Shown here piece after piece: positions 1 through 8,619 of a stretch of 64,000 nt of DNA. Position numbers and translations under genes: made by a program. Position 1 is the first letter of the stretch. Each line of letters opens with the position of its first letter. This DNA is from Salinigranum rubrum (GTDB lineage Archaea; Halobacteriota; Halobacteria; Halobacteriales; Haloferacaceae): positions 2,604,001 through 2,668,000 of the forward strand of contig NZ_CP026309.1 in NCBI RefSeq assembly GCF_002906575.1, written 5' to 3'. The notes beneath the pieces are model-generated. The model made no database searches. It was not told the DNA's origin and was given only the letters and a program-made list of their open reading frames with translations.

Positions 1-496
1 TGATAACGACGACGCTGAGAAAGACCACCCACTGGACCAGAACCGACCGTCTTGAGGCGGTTCCGGTCCACGCTGAGGAGTGGCGGTGGACCCCGTAGGC
101 AAACAGCGCGCTCGCCGTGATGAACACCGCCGGCAGGAGCGCGACCGACAGAGTTGGCTCGCCACGACCCGGAAACAGCCCCAGCCGGCTGAACGGGATG
201 AACAGCGCGAGAAAGGAAAACCCATAGATGATGCCGAACGCGACCGACAGCAGGAGATACCGGGGCCTGAGAACCACCCTCCAAGACGGTGTCTCGTCGT
301 CAGGCTGGCCACCCGAAGCTTCGATGAGAAACCGGCGGACATCCGGGAGTACGTACAGCACCGGAACCGAAAGCACGCCCCCGAGCAGTCCGATACCGCC
401 GGTTATCCCTAGCCAGATTCCGAGCGATAGCACGAAGAGAAGAAGAATGTACAGAATGATGCTAAGGACGCCCACCACAAAGTCGAGGACTGGCAT
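1..496 (-). CDS. Integral membrane protein, 3' end beyond the window (partial)
   Basis: An open frame runs from an ATG at 496 to the left edge (165 codons visible) with no stop. The protein starts MPVLDFVVGVLSIILYILLL and shows at least four hydrophobic segments: near residues 5-30, 33-50, 82-102 and 115-135, with a further one at the edge. A short charged loop (about 50-75, including QPDDETPSW) lies between. An AT-rich TTTTATAT element 25-30 bases upstream of the ATG suits a leaderless archaeal promoter. It is divergent from sucC. I do not recognise a named family; it looks like a haloarchaeal conserved membrane protein. The C-terminus cannot be judged because it lies outside the window. Confidence 0.7.
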   Translation of the reverse strand, partial: MPVLDFVVGVLSIILYILLLFVLSLGIWLGITGGIGLLGGVLSVPVLYVLPDVRRFLIEASGGQPDDETPSWRVVLRPRYLLLSVAFGIIYGFSFLALFIPFSRLGLFPGRGEPTLSVALLPAVFITASALFAYGVHRHSSAWTGTASRRSVLVQWVVFLSVVVI

Positions 497-899
497 CAGT
501 GTGTTCTCTTCCGAGGAAGATATAAAATACCGCCCTGTGGCTGGTTGAGAACCCCCCTGTCTCAACTATTTCAGACGGTATTCGCTATAGTGGACTACAA
601 CGTATCCGTTGTACAGCATACACCCGCTGTATTCAGCACCGTATTTTTGACTAGGACTGGAGAGACGGGGAGCAGTCGTGCGTGACACAGAGCATGTCTG
701 GATGTTCGTGCTGTCAGCGGCTCCTCTCGGATTGCATATTCCATCCCCAACGTGTTCGAGATGTCCTCGCGGTTCCGCTTACGTCCCGACGACACCGCTC
801 CATAACAGAGGAAACACGGATTCGAGTGAATCCTCGACCAGGGGTCACACTCGCCCGAATCGGCGGGATTTAAGCGTCGGCCTCTCCCGGTCACACACG
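497..899. other. Divergent intergenic region upstream of sucC
   Basis: About 400 bases between the start of the leftward membrane-protein gene and sucC. It carries promoters for both sides (TATA-like sequence near 521-528 for the left gene, TTTAAG at 869-874 for sucC). No convincing short gene was found in it. Confidence 0.5.
869..874 (+). promoter_or_regulatory. TATA box of sucC
   Basis: TTTAAG centred about 28 bases before the sucC ATG at 900. This spacing places transcription start at or next to the start codon, the leaderless arrangement usual in haloarchaea, and supports that start over upstream in-frame codons. Confidence 0.6.
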
Positions 900-2045
900 A
901 TGCGACTTCACGAGTACCAGGCGAAGGACGTGTTCGCCGACGCCGGGATTCCCGTTCCTGACTCTCGACTCGCGTCGAGTGTCGACGAGGTGGTAGCGGC
1001 GGTCGAGGACATCGGCTTCCCCGCCGCGATCAAGGCACAGGTGCACGTCGGCGGCCGCGGGAAGGCCGGCGGCATCAAGATCGCGACGAGCGAGGAGGAA
1101 GCGCGGGAGTACGCCGACGACATCCTCGGGATGGACCTCAAGGGGTACACCGTCGACCGCGTCCTCGTCGAGGCCGGTGTCGACTTCGAGGACGAACTGT
1201 ACGTGGGCGTGACGATGGACCGCGGCGAGGGCCGCCCCGTCGCCATGGTCTCCGAGAAGGGTGGGGTCAACATCGAGGAGGTCGCCGCCGAGGAACCCGA
1301 GGCCATCGCCCGCGAGCACATCGACCCCGCGTTCGGGATGCACCCGTACCAGGCGCGCAAGGCCGTCTACGGCGCCGGTATCGACCGCGACATCGCGCGG
1401 CAGGTGTCGAGTATCCTCACGACCCTGTACGACCTCTGGGAGGACAAGGACGCCTCCGACGCCGAGATCAACCCGCTGATGGTCACCTCGGATCGGGAGG
1501 TCATCGCCGCCGACGCCGTCCTCAACGTCGACGACGACGCGCTGTTTCGCCACCCGGACCTCGCGGAGATGGAAGACGAGGCCGCCGGGGACGAACTCGA
1601 AGCCAAGGCGAACAAGTACGGCTTCGACTACGTTCGGTTATCAGGAAACGTCGGCATCATCGGCAACGGCGCAGGGTTAGTGATGACGACGCTCGACCTC
1701 GTCGACTACTACGGCGGGGAACCCGCCAACTTCCTCGACATCGGGGGCGGAGCGAAGGCCGAGCGCGTGACGAACGCGCTCGACATGGTGTTCTCGGACC
1801 CGAACGTCGACAGCGTGGTGTTCAACATCTTCGGCGGCATCACGCGCGGCGACGAGGTGGCGAAGGGTATCAACGAGGCGCTCGAAGCGTTCGACGAGAT
1901 CCCAAAGCCCGTCGTGGTTCGTCTCGCGGGGACGAACGCCAAAGAGGGAATGGAGATCCTGAACACGGAGTTGGTACAGGTCGAGGAGACGCTCGAGGAC
2001 GCGGTCCAGCGCGCGGTTGAAAACGCCAAGGAGGTCAGCCAATGA
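900..2045 (+). CDS. sucC: Succinyl-CoA ligase (ADP-forming), beta subunit
   Basis: With SucD this catalyses the TCA-cycle interconversion of succinyl-CoA and succinate with substrate-level NTP formation in the cytoplasm. The 381-aa product starts MRLHEYQAKDVFADAGIPVP. It has the ATP-grasp glycine loop GGRGKAGG near residue 53, the INPLMV motif of the ATP-grasp domain, and the C-terminal ligase-CoA domain with a GNGAGLVMTTLD loop. Length matches the family. The ATG at 900 is chosen because the family begins MRLHEYQ and a TATA box lies 28 bases upstream. sucD follows after about 70 bases on the same strand, so the pair is probably one transcript. Confidence 0.97.
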   Translation: MRLHEYQAKDVFADAGIPVPDSRLASSVDEVVAAVEDIGFPAAIKAQVHVGGRGKAGGIKIATSEEEAREYADDILGMDLKGYTVDRVLVEAGVDFEDELYVGVTMDRGEGRPVAMVSEKGGVNIEEVAAEEPEAIAREHIDPAFGMHPYQARKAVYGAGIDRDIARQVSSILTTLYDLWEDKDASDAEINPLMVTSDREVIAADAVLNVDDDALFRHPDLAEMEDEAAGDELEAKANKYGFDYVRLSGNVGIIGNGAGLVMTTLDLVDYYGGEPANFLDIGGGAKAERVTNALDMVFSDPNVDSVVFNIFGGITRGDEVAKGINEALEAFDEIPKPVVVRLAGTNAKEGMEILNTELVQVEETLEDAVQRAVENAKEVSQ

Positions 2046-2115
2046 GTTCTACAGTACACTCGCTCACTCGTTCGCTCGTGCACGGTAACCTCACGCTCAC
2101 CACGAGGTGGTTCGC

Positions 2116-2988
2116 GTGAGCATTCTGGTCGACGACGACACGCGCGTCGTGGTACAGGGCATCACCGGCGGTGAGGGGTCGTTCCACACCGAGCAGATGA
2201 TGGAGTACGGGACGAACGTCGTCGCCGGGGCCGTCCCCGGCAAGGGCGGCCAGGAAGTGAAGGGCGTCCCCGTCTACGACACGGTCCACGACGCAGTAAG
2301 CGAAGAGGACGCCGACGCCTCCGTGATCTTCGTCCCGCCGGCCTTCGCCGCTGATGCGATGTTCGAGGCGCTCGACACCTCGCTCGATCTGGTGGTCGCC
2401 ATCACCGAGGGCGTCCCGACCCAGGACATGGCGAAGGTGTACCGACGCCTGAACGAGACGGACACCCACCTCATCGGGCCGAACTGCCCGGGAATCATCA
2501 CGCCCGGCGAGGCGAAGTTAGGAATTCTGCCCGGCAACATCTTCTCCGACGGTAATGTGGGACTTGTCTCGCGGTCGGGTACCCTGACGTACCAGGTCGT
2601 CGATAACCTCACCCAGCGCGGCATCGGCCAGACCACGGCTATCGGTATCGGCGGCGACCCCATCATCGGGACGTCGTTCGTCGACGCGCTCGAACTGTTC
2701 GAGGCCGACACCGAGACCGAGGCCGTCGTGATGTGCGGCGAGATCGGTGGCGAGGACGAGGAGCAGGCGGCGAAGTTCATCGCCGAGAACATGGACACGC
2801 CGGTCGCCGGCTTCATCGCGGGGCGGACCGCCCCGCCGGGCAAGCGGATGGGTCACGCCGGTGCAATCGTCTCGGGGTCGGGCACCGGCACGGCCGAATC
2901 GAAGATCGAGGCGCTCAACGACGCCGGGACCCCGGTCGGCGATACGCCCGAGGAAGTGGCCGACCACATCGAGCACTTCCTCTCGTAG
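2116..2988 (+). CDS. sucD: Succinyl-CoA ligase (ADP-forming), alpha subunit
   Basis: Alpha subunit partner of SucC; it binds CoA and carries the phosphohistidine intermediate. An N-terminal CoA-binding Rossmann fold contains [11 protein letters not shown]. The C-terminal half has [18 protein letters not shown], with the active-site His at about residue 247. About 290 aa, as usual. I chose the GTG at 2116 (product [12 protein letters not shown]) because family members begin this way and a GAGGTG ribosome site sits just upstream; a GTG at 2107 is an alternative. The sucC-sucD gap contains a CTCGCTCACTCGTTCGCTCG-type sequence of the kind common in haloarchaeal intergenic DNA. Confidence 0.96.
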   Translation: MSILVDDDTRVVVQGITGGEGSFHTEQMMEYGTNVVAGAVPGKGGQEVKGVPVYDTVHDAVSEEDADASVIFVPPAFAADAMFEALDTSLDLVVAITEGVPTQDMAKVYRRLNETDTHLIGPNCPGIITPGEAKLGILPGNIFSDGNVGLVSRSGTLTYQVVDNLTQRGIGQTTAIGIGGDPIIGTSFVDALELFEADTETEAVVMCGEIGGEDEEQAAKFIAENMDTPVAGFIAGRTAPPGKRMGHAGAIVSGSGTGTAESKIEALNDAGTPVGDTPEEVADHIEHFLS

Positions 2989-3142
2989 ACTCCCGCGACG
3001 GCGCGGCACGCGTTCGGGTTCTGAACGAGGCGGCGACCGCGTGAGGCGGCTACGGGGGGTCGATCACGCCGAACGGGGTCGTCTCGAAGCGCAGTCGAAG
3101 CCAGCACGCTACGTCGCGGATGGCGAGGCAGTCTTGGTGGGC

Positions 3143-3442
3143 CTAGCCGTCGAGTTTCGCGAGGCAGTTGCCGCAGTAGCCGGCGAAGCCGTGGTTCGGG
3201 AGCCCACAGGACGAACACGTGACGAGATCCGACTTCGACGAACCGGAGACGGCGCCGCCCGTCAGGACGGCCGCCGGACCGGGCGCGCCGGAGGGTTGCT
3301 CGTCGACCCGCTCCATGATGCGGTCCACCAGGGCGTCGTCGCGCATGCGGTCGAGGACGCGGACGAACCCGATGAACAGCAAGGAGGGGGCGACGATGCA
3401 GAACGCCGCCACGAGTAGTCTGAAGACAATACCCAGGTCCAT
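3143..3442 (-). CDS. Small membrane-anchored zinc-ribbon protein
   Basis: A 99-aa protein with one N-terminal hydrophobic segment (about residues 5-27, FRLLVAAFCIVAPSLLFIGF). A charged linker follows (DRMRDDALVDRIMERVDEQ), and the C-terminus carries two CxxC pairs: CSSCGLPNHGFAGYCGNC, near residues 76-93. This fits a membrane-tethered zinc ribbon. Such proteins are common in haloarchaea but their function is not established. It converges on sucD and is divergent from the CBS gene. No named family was recognised. Confidence 0.75.
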   Translation of the reverse strand: MDLGIVFRLLVAAFCIVAPSLLFIGFVRVLDRMRDDALVDRIMERVDEQPSGAPGPAAVLTGGAVSGSSKSDLVTCSSCGLPNHGFAGYCGNCLAKLDG

Positions 3443-3542
3443 ACGCCGTGAAAGGAACCCATACCTATGGTCTTGTCGGGATTTCTCACACCTGATAGCG
3501 GGAGGTAGAGGGTTAAGTATCGCCGTTCAGGAGTTCCTACCA

Positions 3543-3983
3543 ATGCAGGTCCGAGACGTGATGACGACGGACTGTCTGACAGTCCCGTCCTCGGCGACGC
3601 TGGCCGACTGCGTGAGCCGGATGCTCATGGCAGGGACAGGAAGCGTCATCATCGACGACGACGGTCCCCTCGGTATCGTAACCGAAAGCGACGTCCTCCG
3701 CGCAGCGTGCGACATCGACGAACCGCTCGGGGACATCCCTGCCCACGTGGCGATGTCCCACCCGGTCGAGCGCATCGAGCCGACGGCGACGGTCAGGAAG
3801 GCCGCCCAGCGGATGCACGACCTCGGTATCAAGAAACTCCTCGTCGCCCGCGGGCTCGACCCGGTGGGCGTGGTGACCGTGACCGACCTCGTGTGGCACT
3901 TCTCCGACTTCCAGCGCGAGGCCGGTCGGCTCGCCCTCGAAGGTCACGCGTGGGAACACGGTGACGACAGACACGCACGCTGA
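3543..3983 (+). CDS. Tandem CBS-domain protein
   Basis: A 146-aa protein made of a pair of CBS motifs. The first is about residues 5-60 ([26 protein letters not shown]) and the second about 70-130 ([31 protein letters not shown]). CBS pairs bind adenosyl ligands such as AMP, ATP or SAM and act as energy or redox sensors; stand-alone versions have no assigned partner. The ATG at 3543 is supported by the family start MQVRDVMT and a TTAAGTAT element about 25-30 bases upstream. The end is polar and His-rich. It is probably monocistronic. Confidence 0.88.
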   Translation: MQVRDVMTTDCLTVPSSATLADCVSRMLMAGTGSVIIDDDGPLGIVTESDVLRAACDIDEPLGDIPAHVAMSHPVERIEPTATVRKAAQRMHDLGIKKLLVARGLDPVGVVTVTDLVWHFSDFQREAGRLALEGHAWEHGDDRHAR

Positions 3984-4020
3984 CGTTTGCCCCACGCCCC
4001 GAAGCGGGAGACCCGGCACC

Positions 4021-4026
4021 TTTTAG
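4021..4026 (+). promoter_or_regulatory. TATA box of the phosphoribosyltransferase gene
   Basis: TTTTAG lies 28 bases before the ATG at 4049, leaderless spacing. It favours that start over an upstream in-frame TTG. Confidence 0.5.
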
Positions 4027-4048
4027 CAGTGGTTTGGCAACCTCGGGT

Positions 4049-4624
4049 ATGGACCGACTCCGCCGGTCGTTCGACGACGCACCGATCATCGAGAAGGAGG
4101 GCGGCTACCAGTACGTCGTCCACCCGATCAGCAACGGCGTCCCGATGCTCCGGCCCGAACTCCTCCGTGAGGTCGTCATCGGCGTCATGCGCGTCGCCGA
4201 CCTCGCGCGCGTCGACAAGATCGTCACGCCCGAAGCGATGGGCATCCACATCTCGACGGCGGTGTCGCTCATGACCGACATCCCGCTCGTCGTCATCCGC
4301 AAGCGCGAGTACGGCCTCGACGGCGAGGTGTCGCTCCACCAGCAGACCGGCTACTCGGAGTCGGAGATGTACATCAACGACGTCGAACCGGGCGACCGCG
4401 TGCTCGTCCTCGACGACCTGCTCTCGACGGGCGGGACGCTCGCCGCCGTGACCGAGGCGCTCGCGGACATCGGCGCCGACATCGTCGACACCGTCGTCGT
4501 CGTCCGGAAGGCCGACACCGACAGCGCGATGGACGAGAAAGAATACGACGTCACCTCGCTCATCGACATCGAACTCGTCGACGGCGAGGTGGTCGTCCGC
4601 GACGAGTACCGTCGTCGGGACTGA
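4049..4624 (+). CDS. hpt: Hypoxanthine/guanine phosphoribosyltransferase
   Basis: This purine-salvage enzyme transfers phosphoribosyl from PRPP to a purine base in the cytoplasm. The 191-aa product begins [20 protein letters not shown], typical of archaeal HGPRTase. The PRPP-binding signature [14 protein letters not shown] lies near residue 116-129. The segment [20 protein letters not shown] is also strongly conserved in the archaeal family. Length matches. The start is set at 4049 by homology and the TATA box. Single gene; no operon partner is evident. Confidence 0.9.
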   Translation: MDRLRRSFDDAPIIEKEGGYQYVVHPISNGVPMLRPELLREVVIGVMRVADLARVDKIVTPEAMGIHISTAVSLMTDIPLVVIRKREYGLDGEVSLHQQTGYSESEMYINDVEPGDRVLVLDDLLSTGGTLAAVTEALADIGADIVDTVVVVRKADTDSAMDEKEYDVTSLIDIELVDGEVVVRDEYRRRD

Positions 4625-4718
4625 GCGCGTCCCGCCCGCTGCGACGGCAGACGGGGTGTCGCGTGATGCGGAACGCGACGGCGTCGGTATCGACCTCGAG
4701 GGCGAGTCTGTGTCAGCG

Positions 4719-5047
4719 TCAACCGGAGCGACCGAACGCCCCCGTCACCGCGCGGAGGTTCCCGCGGAGCCCCCACGAGAACTGTCGGTCGAGGCCGAGG
4801 AGGAAGACGAGATACGAGAGCACGCCCACGGCGACCAGGAGGACCAGTTCGGCGAGCGCGGGGACGCCGACGACGGATTCGCGGACGAACAGGGTCGTCA
4901 CCGCCATGCCGGCGCTCGCGGTGAACGGGACGGCCAGTTCCCGCGTGACCCGCCGGGGGCCGACGCCGATGAGCCGGCGCATCAAGAACAGATCGACGGG
5001 GAGCGCCACGAACACGTAGACGCCGACGACCGGCCGAGCCGTCGGGG
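4719..5047 (-). pseudogene. C-terminal remnant of a polysaccharide flippase-like membrane protein
   Basis: About 110 residues of open frame with hydrophobic helices (VGVYVFVALPVDLFLMRRL, VPALAELVLLVAVGVLSYLV) and a tail DRQFSWGLRGNLRAVTGAFG. This pattern resembles the last two or three helices of oligosaccharide flippase/MATE-fold exporters. There is no full-length upstream part: the frame is cut off by msrA, which ends at 5048. A GTG at 5015 could start a 98-aa fragment. I read it as a decayed 3' end left by a rearrangement. The family assignment is inferred from pattern only. Confidence 0.45.
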
Positions 5048-5584
5048 TTACGCCTGCTTGACCTTCGCCGCGAACCGCTCACGCACCTTCTCGATCTTTG
5101 GCTTCGCGTGGAAGTTGCAGTACGCGTCGTTCGGGTTCTTCTCGAAGTAGTCTTGGTGGTGCTCCTCGGCCTCGTAGAACGTTTCGAGGGATGCGAGTTC
5201 CGTCACCACGCTGTCCTCGTACTCCTCGTCGAGGGCCTCGATGTACGCCTCCGCGAGCCGGCGCTGTTCGTCGTCGTGGAAGAGGACGATAGAGCGGTAC
5301 TGCGACCCGACGTCGGGGCCCTGTCGGTTCAACTGGGTGGGGTCGTGGACCGCGAAGAACACCTCCAGCAGTTCCTCGTAGGAGATGACGCTCGGGTCGT
5401 ACGCGACCTGGACGACTTCGGCGTGGCCCGTCTTCCCCGAGCAGACCGCCTTGTACGTCGGGTTCTCGGTGTCGCCGCCGGCGTAGCCCGACGTCACGGC
5501 CGAGACGCCGTCGAGTTCCTTCAGCGCCGCTTCGACGCACCAGAAACAGCCGCCGCCGAACGTGGCGTGGTTGGTTTCAGCCAT
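5048..5584 (-). CDS. msrA: Peptide-methionine (S)-S-oxide reductase
   Basis: Reduces methionine-S-sulfoxide in oxidised proteins with thioredoxin-type reductants. The 178-aa product has the active site GGGCFWCVEA with catalytic Cys13, the motif GYAGGDTENPTYKAVCSGKTGHAEVVQV, and the conserved PTQLNRQGPDVGSQYRS region (each part typical of MsrA). Full family length. It is transcribed toward the flippase remnant; a 400-base gene-free stretch lies upstream. No MsrB is adjacent. Confidence 0.95.
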   Translation of the reverse strand: MAETNHATFGGGCFWCVEAALKELDGVSAVTSGYAGGDTENPTYKAVCSGKTGHAEVVQVAYDPSVISYEELLEVFFAVHDPTQLNRQGPDVGSQYRSIVLFHDDEQRRLAEAYIEALDEEYEDSVVTELASLETFYEAEEHHQDYFEKNPNDAYCNFHAKPKIEKVRERFAAKVKQA

Positions 5585-5985
5585 GGTAGGGGTAGGAACT
5601 CAGCGCGTAAAGCCTCCGTGGCGCACTGAGACGCGAGTGCAGGAAGGGGATCGGCAGCGACCGAGACGCGAACCACGAGAACCCGACAGAGCGGCGGACC
5701 CGGCGAGTGAACAGCAACGGACCGCACGGTACACGGGCGCGGTGGACCGCAGCCTCGACCCTCCCCACCCGGTGTGGCCGGGACAGAGCCCGGCCACGGC
5801 CCTCGCGCGTTCACTCGCTCCCGCCGGTCGCTCCCTCATCGCGCGCCGACCGCAGCGGCGGGAGACGGCGCGGTGGCGCGTGCCGGCGCGCTCCTGAGAG
5901 CGCCAGAGCGAGGACGCGTGTCACTCCCTGGCGCCCTCACCCACGACGAGAGACCTATGTACGCCCTGACCCTACATGGACGCAG
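5585..5985. other. Gene-free stretch between msrA and the HAD gene
   Basis: About 400 GC-rich bases between two divergent genes. No convincing reading frame is seen; it must hold the msrA promoter and that of the HAD gene. It contains CACTCGCTC-type repeats common in haloarchaeal intergenic DNA. Confidence 0.45.
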
Positions 5986-6579
5986 ATGAACAGGGCACGC
6001 GACGCTTCGACACCCGCTCCCGACACCGACCGCATCCTCGTCGACGTCGACGGCACGCTCGCGTGGCAACTCCCCCGCGCGTGTCAGTACCTCGGCGAAG
6101 AGTACGGCGTCTCGCTCCAGCCCGAAGACGTGACGGCGTGGGACTACCGGATTCCGGGTCACGACGACCACGACCACATCGGCGACCTCATCTTCGAGGC
6201 GTTCCGCCGGGACCCCGCGTGGTACTTCGGCGGGATGGAACCGCTCCCCGGGGCGGCCGACGCGCTCGCGCGTCTCGGCGAGGACCACCACGTCGCTATC
6301 GCCACCCACCGTCCGCCCGAGACGCACGACCACACCCGCGTGTGGCTCCGTGACCACGACATCCCTTACGACGAGTTCGTCGAACAGGTCCCCGAGAACA
6401 AGGCCGAACTGCAGGGGAGAGCGCTGATCGACGACTACCACGGCAACGTCGCCGACGCCCTCGCCGCCGGGATGGACGGCCTGCTGTTCAGCCAGCCCTA
6501 CAGCGACCACGCGGCCTGCGACGGCGCGACCGTCGTCGACTCGTGGACGGACGTCCTCGCGGCCTTCGACCTCGCCTGA
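5986..6579 (+). CDS. HAD-superfamily phosphatase (5'-nucleotidase-like)
   Basis: A 197-aa HAD hydrolase. Motif I is ILVDVDGTLA with nucleophile Asp20 and Asp22. Motif II is the Thr in VAIATHRPPETH, and the motif IV acidic pair lies in ALIDDYHGNVADAL. The cap insertion after motif I (YLGEEYGVSLQPEDVTAWDY) resembles deoxyribonucleotidase-type NT5C proteins, so a nucleotide or phosphosugar phosphatase is likely; the substrate is not determinable. ATG 5986 is preferred because upstream in-frame sequence is low-complexity and Arg-rich. Confidence 0.8.
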   Translation: MNRARDASTPAPDTDRILVDVDGTLAWQLPRACQYLGEEYGVSLQPEDVTAWDYRIPGHDDHDHIGDLIFEAFRRDPAWYFGGMEPLPGAADALARLGEDHHVAIATHRPPETHDHTRVWLRDHDIPYDEFVEQVPENKAELQGRALIDDYHGNVADALAAGMDGLLFSQPYSDHAACDGATVVDSWTDVLAAFDLA

Positions 6580-6598
6580 GCGCGTCGCGACTCGCGAC

Positions 6599-7195
6599 TC
6601 AGCCCGAGCCGTCGGTCGACAGTTCGATGCGGTCGTGGATGGTCCCCTCTCTCGTGCGGAGATGTCTCGGCTCGCGCCCGTTCTTCACCGCGAGCACCTC
6701 CGAGACGATGGAGAGGGCGATTTGATACGGCGAGCCGCCCCCCAGGTCGAGGCCGACCGGGGTGTACAGGCGGGCGAGTTGGGCGTCGGTGAACGTCGTT
6801 CCCTCGTCTTCGAAGTCGTCGAGCATCTCCTCGAAGCGCTCGTGGGGGCCCATCAGGCCGACGTACGGGACGGGAGTATCGAGGAGCGCTTCGATTGCGA
6901 GTCGGTCGTCGACGAAGTTGTGCGTCGCCACGACCACGTAGGTGTTCGCGTCGAAGTCGAACTCGTCGGTCATCCGCGCGGGCGAGGTCGAGACCACCTC
7001 GCTGGCGGCGGGGAACCGGTCGGCCTTCGCGGCGGCGCCGCGGAAGCCGACGACGGAGACGCGGAAGTCCGCCTGTGCGCCGAGTTCGGCGATGGGGCCG
7101 ACGTCGTGGCCGGTGCCGACCACGACCAGCTTCGAGGGCGCGGTGAGGCCGTCGACGAACACCGTCACTGACTCCCCGTCGAGTTCGACGGTCAC
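6599..7195 (-). CDS. XdhC-family protein, C-terminal Rossmann part (split from 7192-7779)
   Basis: 198 residues matching the C-terminal XdhC Rossmann domain: KLVVVGTGHDVGPIAELGAQ near residue 23, VVVATHNFVDDRLAIEALL, and the family end TPVGLDLGGGSPYQIALSIVSEVLAVKNG. XdhC/CoxI/CoxF proteins bind and mature molybdopterin cofactors before insertion into enzymes such as CO dehydrogenase. It would start at a GTG (7195) that overlaps the stop of the N-terminal part by four bases. The frame continues open upstream (GKADAVTVELDG). Adding one base near 7209-7212 fuses both parts into one normal-length XdhC, so this is probably one gene with a frameshift. Confidence 0.8.
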   Translation of the reverse strand: MTVELDGESVTVFVDGLTAPSKLVVVGTGHDVGPIAELGAQADFRVSVVGFRGAAAKADRFPAASEVVSTSPARMTDEFDFDANTYVVVATHNFVDDRLAIEALLDTPVPYVGLMGPHERFEEMLDDFEDEGTTFTDAQLARLYTPVGLDLGGGSPYQIALSIVSEVLAVKNGREPRHLRTREGTIHDRIELSTDGSG

Positions 7196-7779
7196 GGCGT
7201 CGGCTTTCCCCGAGCGGTGAGTTCCGCGGCGACCCCGCGCACTCGCTCGGCGAGGTCCGCGTCGAACCCCTCGCCGAGGTCGAACGTCTCCCCACGCGGG
7301 TCGTAGTACGCTCGGGCACCCGCGTGGTCCCCGTCGGTGACGGTCAACACGCCGACGTCGTACCCCTCCGCGAACGCGTCGACGGCAGGGCGGTACGTCT
7401 CGTCGAGGGGTTCGAGCAGGATGTCGATTCGGCCGTTGCAGCCGACACCGAGCCCCCAGACGTCGTCGTCATCGGCCTCGGGCATGAGGTCGTAGTGCTC
7501 GACGCGCGGTTCGCCGGCTTCGAGCACGTCGCTCGCGAGTCCCTGCACCTCGTCTTCGAGACAGCCCGCGGTGATGTGCCCGACGCCTACGCCGTCCTCC
7601 GGAATGACCATCTTCGCGCCGGGGCGACGGTACGCGCTGCCCTCGACGCGGATGACCGTCGCGAGGACGCCGCGGCGGTCGCTCTCTAACAGTCGGCGTG
7701 CCTGTGTCAGTACCTCCGTCTCGGGGACGCTCCAGTTGGCGTCCCCGGCCGTGTCGTCCGTGTCGTGTGTGTCGGTCAT
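7192..7779 (-). CDS. XdhC/CoxI-family protein, N-terminal part (split gene)
   Basis: 195 residues carrying the XdhC_CoxI N-terminal domain: GVLATVIRVEGSAYRRPGAK near residue 38 and HITAGCLEDEVQGLASDVLE with the conserved Cys. It stops at 7192, where the partner frame begins. It lies at the end of the CO-dehydrogenase maturation operon, overlapping the DUF364-like gene by four bases (7776-7779). Known XdhC/CoxF proteins help insert sulfur, and in CO dehydrogenase copper, at the molybdenum site. Whether it works as two chains or is interrupted depends on the suspected frameshift. Confidence 0.82.
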   Translation of the reverse strand: MTDTHDTDDTAGDANWSVPETEVLTQARRLLESDRRGVLATVIRVEGSAYRRPGAKMVIPEDGVGVGHITAGCLEDEVQGLASDVLEAGEPRVEHYDLMPEADDDDVWGLGVGCNGRIDILLEPLDETYRPAVDAFAEGYDVGVLTVTDGDHAGARAYYDPRGETFDLGEGFDADLAERVRGVAAELTARGKPTP

Positions 7780-8618
7780 GGTTCTGTATTGGGTCGCTCC
7801 GCTGGTAACTGTAGCCCCGGGAGGGGCGAGTCGGCCGCGCAGTACACCTTCTGTAGCCCCGCGTCGTGGAGGTCGGTCCCGCAGTCGCCCGCGGCGACGT
7901 GGTCGCGGACGCTCGCGACGTCGCGGACCCGCGCGCCGGCGACGAGGTCGACGCCGCGGTCGAACAGCGGACCCGGAAGCATCGAGGCGGTCGCCCCGAC
8001 GACGACCACCAGCGGAACCGCCGCCCGTCCGGCCGCCGCGAGGTACGCGTCGATGCCGCCGTAGACGAGCGTCGATCCGGTGACGAAACAGACGTCCGCG
8101 CCGTCGAACGCCGCGTCGACCTCGCCGGGGGAGAAGAGCGCCGTCGGGACGCGCTCGGGGAGCGACTCGGGGTCGATTCCCCCGACGTCGCGCTCGACGA
8201 CCCGGACGGAGACGTCGCCGAACTTCTTGAACGCGGGGCGGAACAGGCCCACGGTGGCGACCGTCTCCACCGAGGTGTCGAGCGCCGCCATCGGGTCACC
8301 GGCCAACCACTCGACTTCCCCGACCGACAGCGCGTTGAGCGTCGCGAGGCCGACCGCCCGGGCGACGCTGCCGGGAGCGGCGTCGGTCGCCTCTTGGGCC
8401 AGTTGCTCGACGGTCGCGTCCCTCGCGTCCTCGTCCGCGACGGGTGCAGAGGGTCGATGGGCGACGCCCGCCAGCGTCCCCTCGTCGGGGTGGCGACACG
8501 ACACCAAGAGTGCGCGGTCGCCGACCGTGATTCGGGGGTCGGTCGCCGCTGCGGCCCGTGCCGACAGCGCCTCGCGCACCTCCCGGACGACGGCGTCGGC
8601 GTCGACGGGTGGGGACAT
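7776..8618 (-). CDS. DUF364-like (putative heavy-metal chelation domain) protein in the cox operon
   Basis: A 280-aa protein. The C-terminal half is a Rossmann-like domain with VCFVTGSTLVYGGIDAYL, VPLVVVVGATASMLPGPLF and a final Cys-containing segment (DCGTDLHDAGLQKVYCAAD). This resembles the DUF364/DUF4213 heavy-metal chelation family often found near molybdenum or tungsten enzyme genes. The N-terminal part matches the DUF4213-like region (LSVGEVEWLAGDPM). Packed between coxE (1 base apart) and xdhC (4-base overlap), it is presumably a maturation factor for CO dehydrogenase. The family call is from pattern; the function is inferred from context. Confidence 0.7.
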   Translation of the reverse strand: MSPPVDADAVVREVREALSARAAAATDPRITVGDRALLVSCRHPDEGTLAGVAHRPSAPVADEDARDATVEQLAQEATDAAPGSVARAVGLATLNALSVGEVEWLAGDPMAALDTSVETVATVGLFRPAFKKFGDVSVRVVERDVGGIDPESLPERVPTALFSPGEVDAAFDGADVCFVTGSTLVYGGIDAYLAAAGRAAVPLVVVVGATASMLPGPLFDRGVDLVAGARVRDVASVRDHVAAGDCGTDLHDAGLQKVYCAADSPLPGLQLPAERPNTEP

Positions 8619-8619
8619 C

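Noticed and set aside
2046-2115. Short frame beginning ATGAGTTCT right after the sucC stop
   Set aside because: It is 23 codons of CTCGCTCACTCG-type repeat DNA ending in the sucD start region; no protein pattern.
5800-5840. CACTCGCTC / GTCGCTCC repeats as a regulatory element
   Set aside because: Such sequences are widespread in haloarchaeal intergenic DNA, and I see no palindromic arrangement tied to a gene start.
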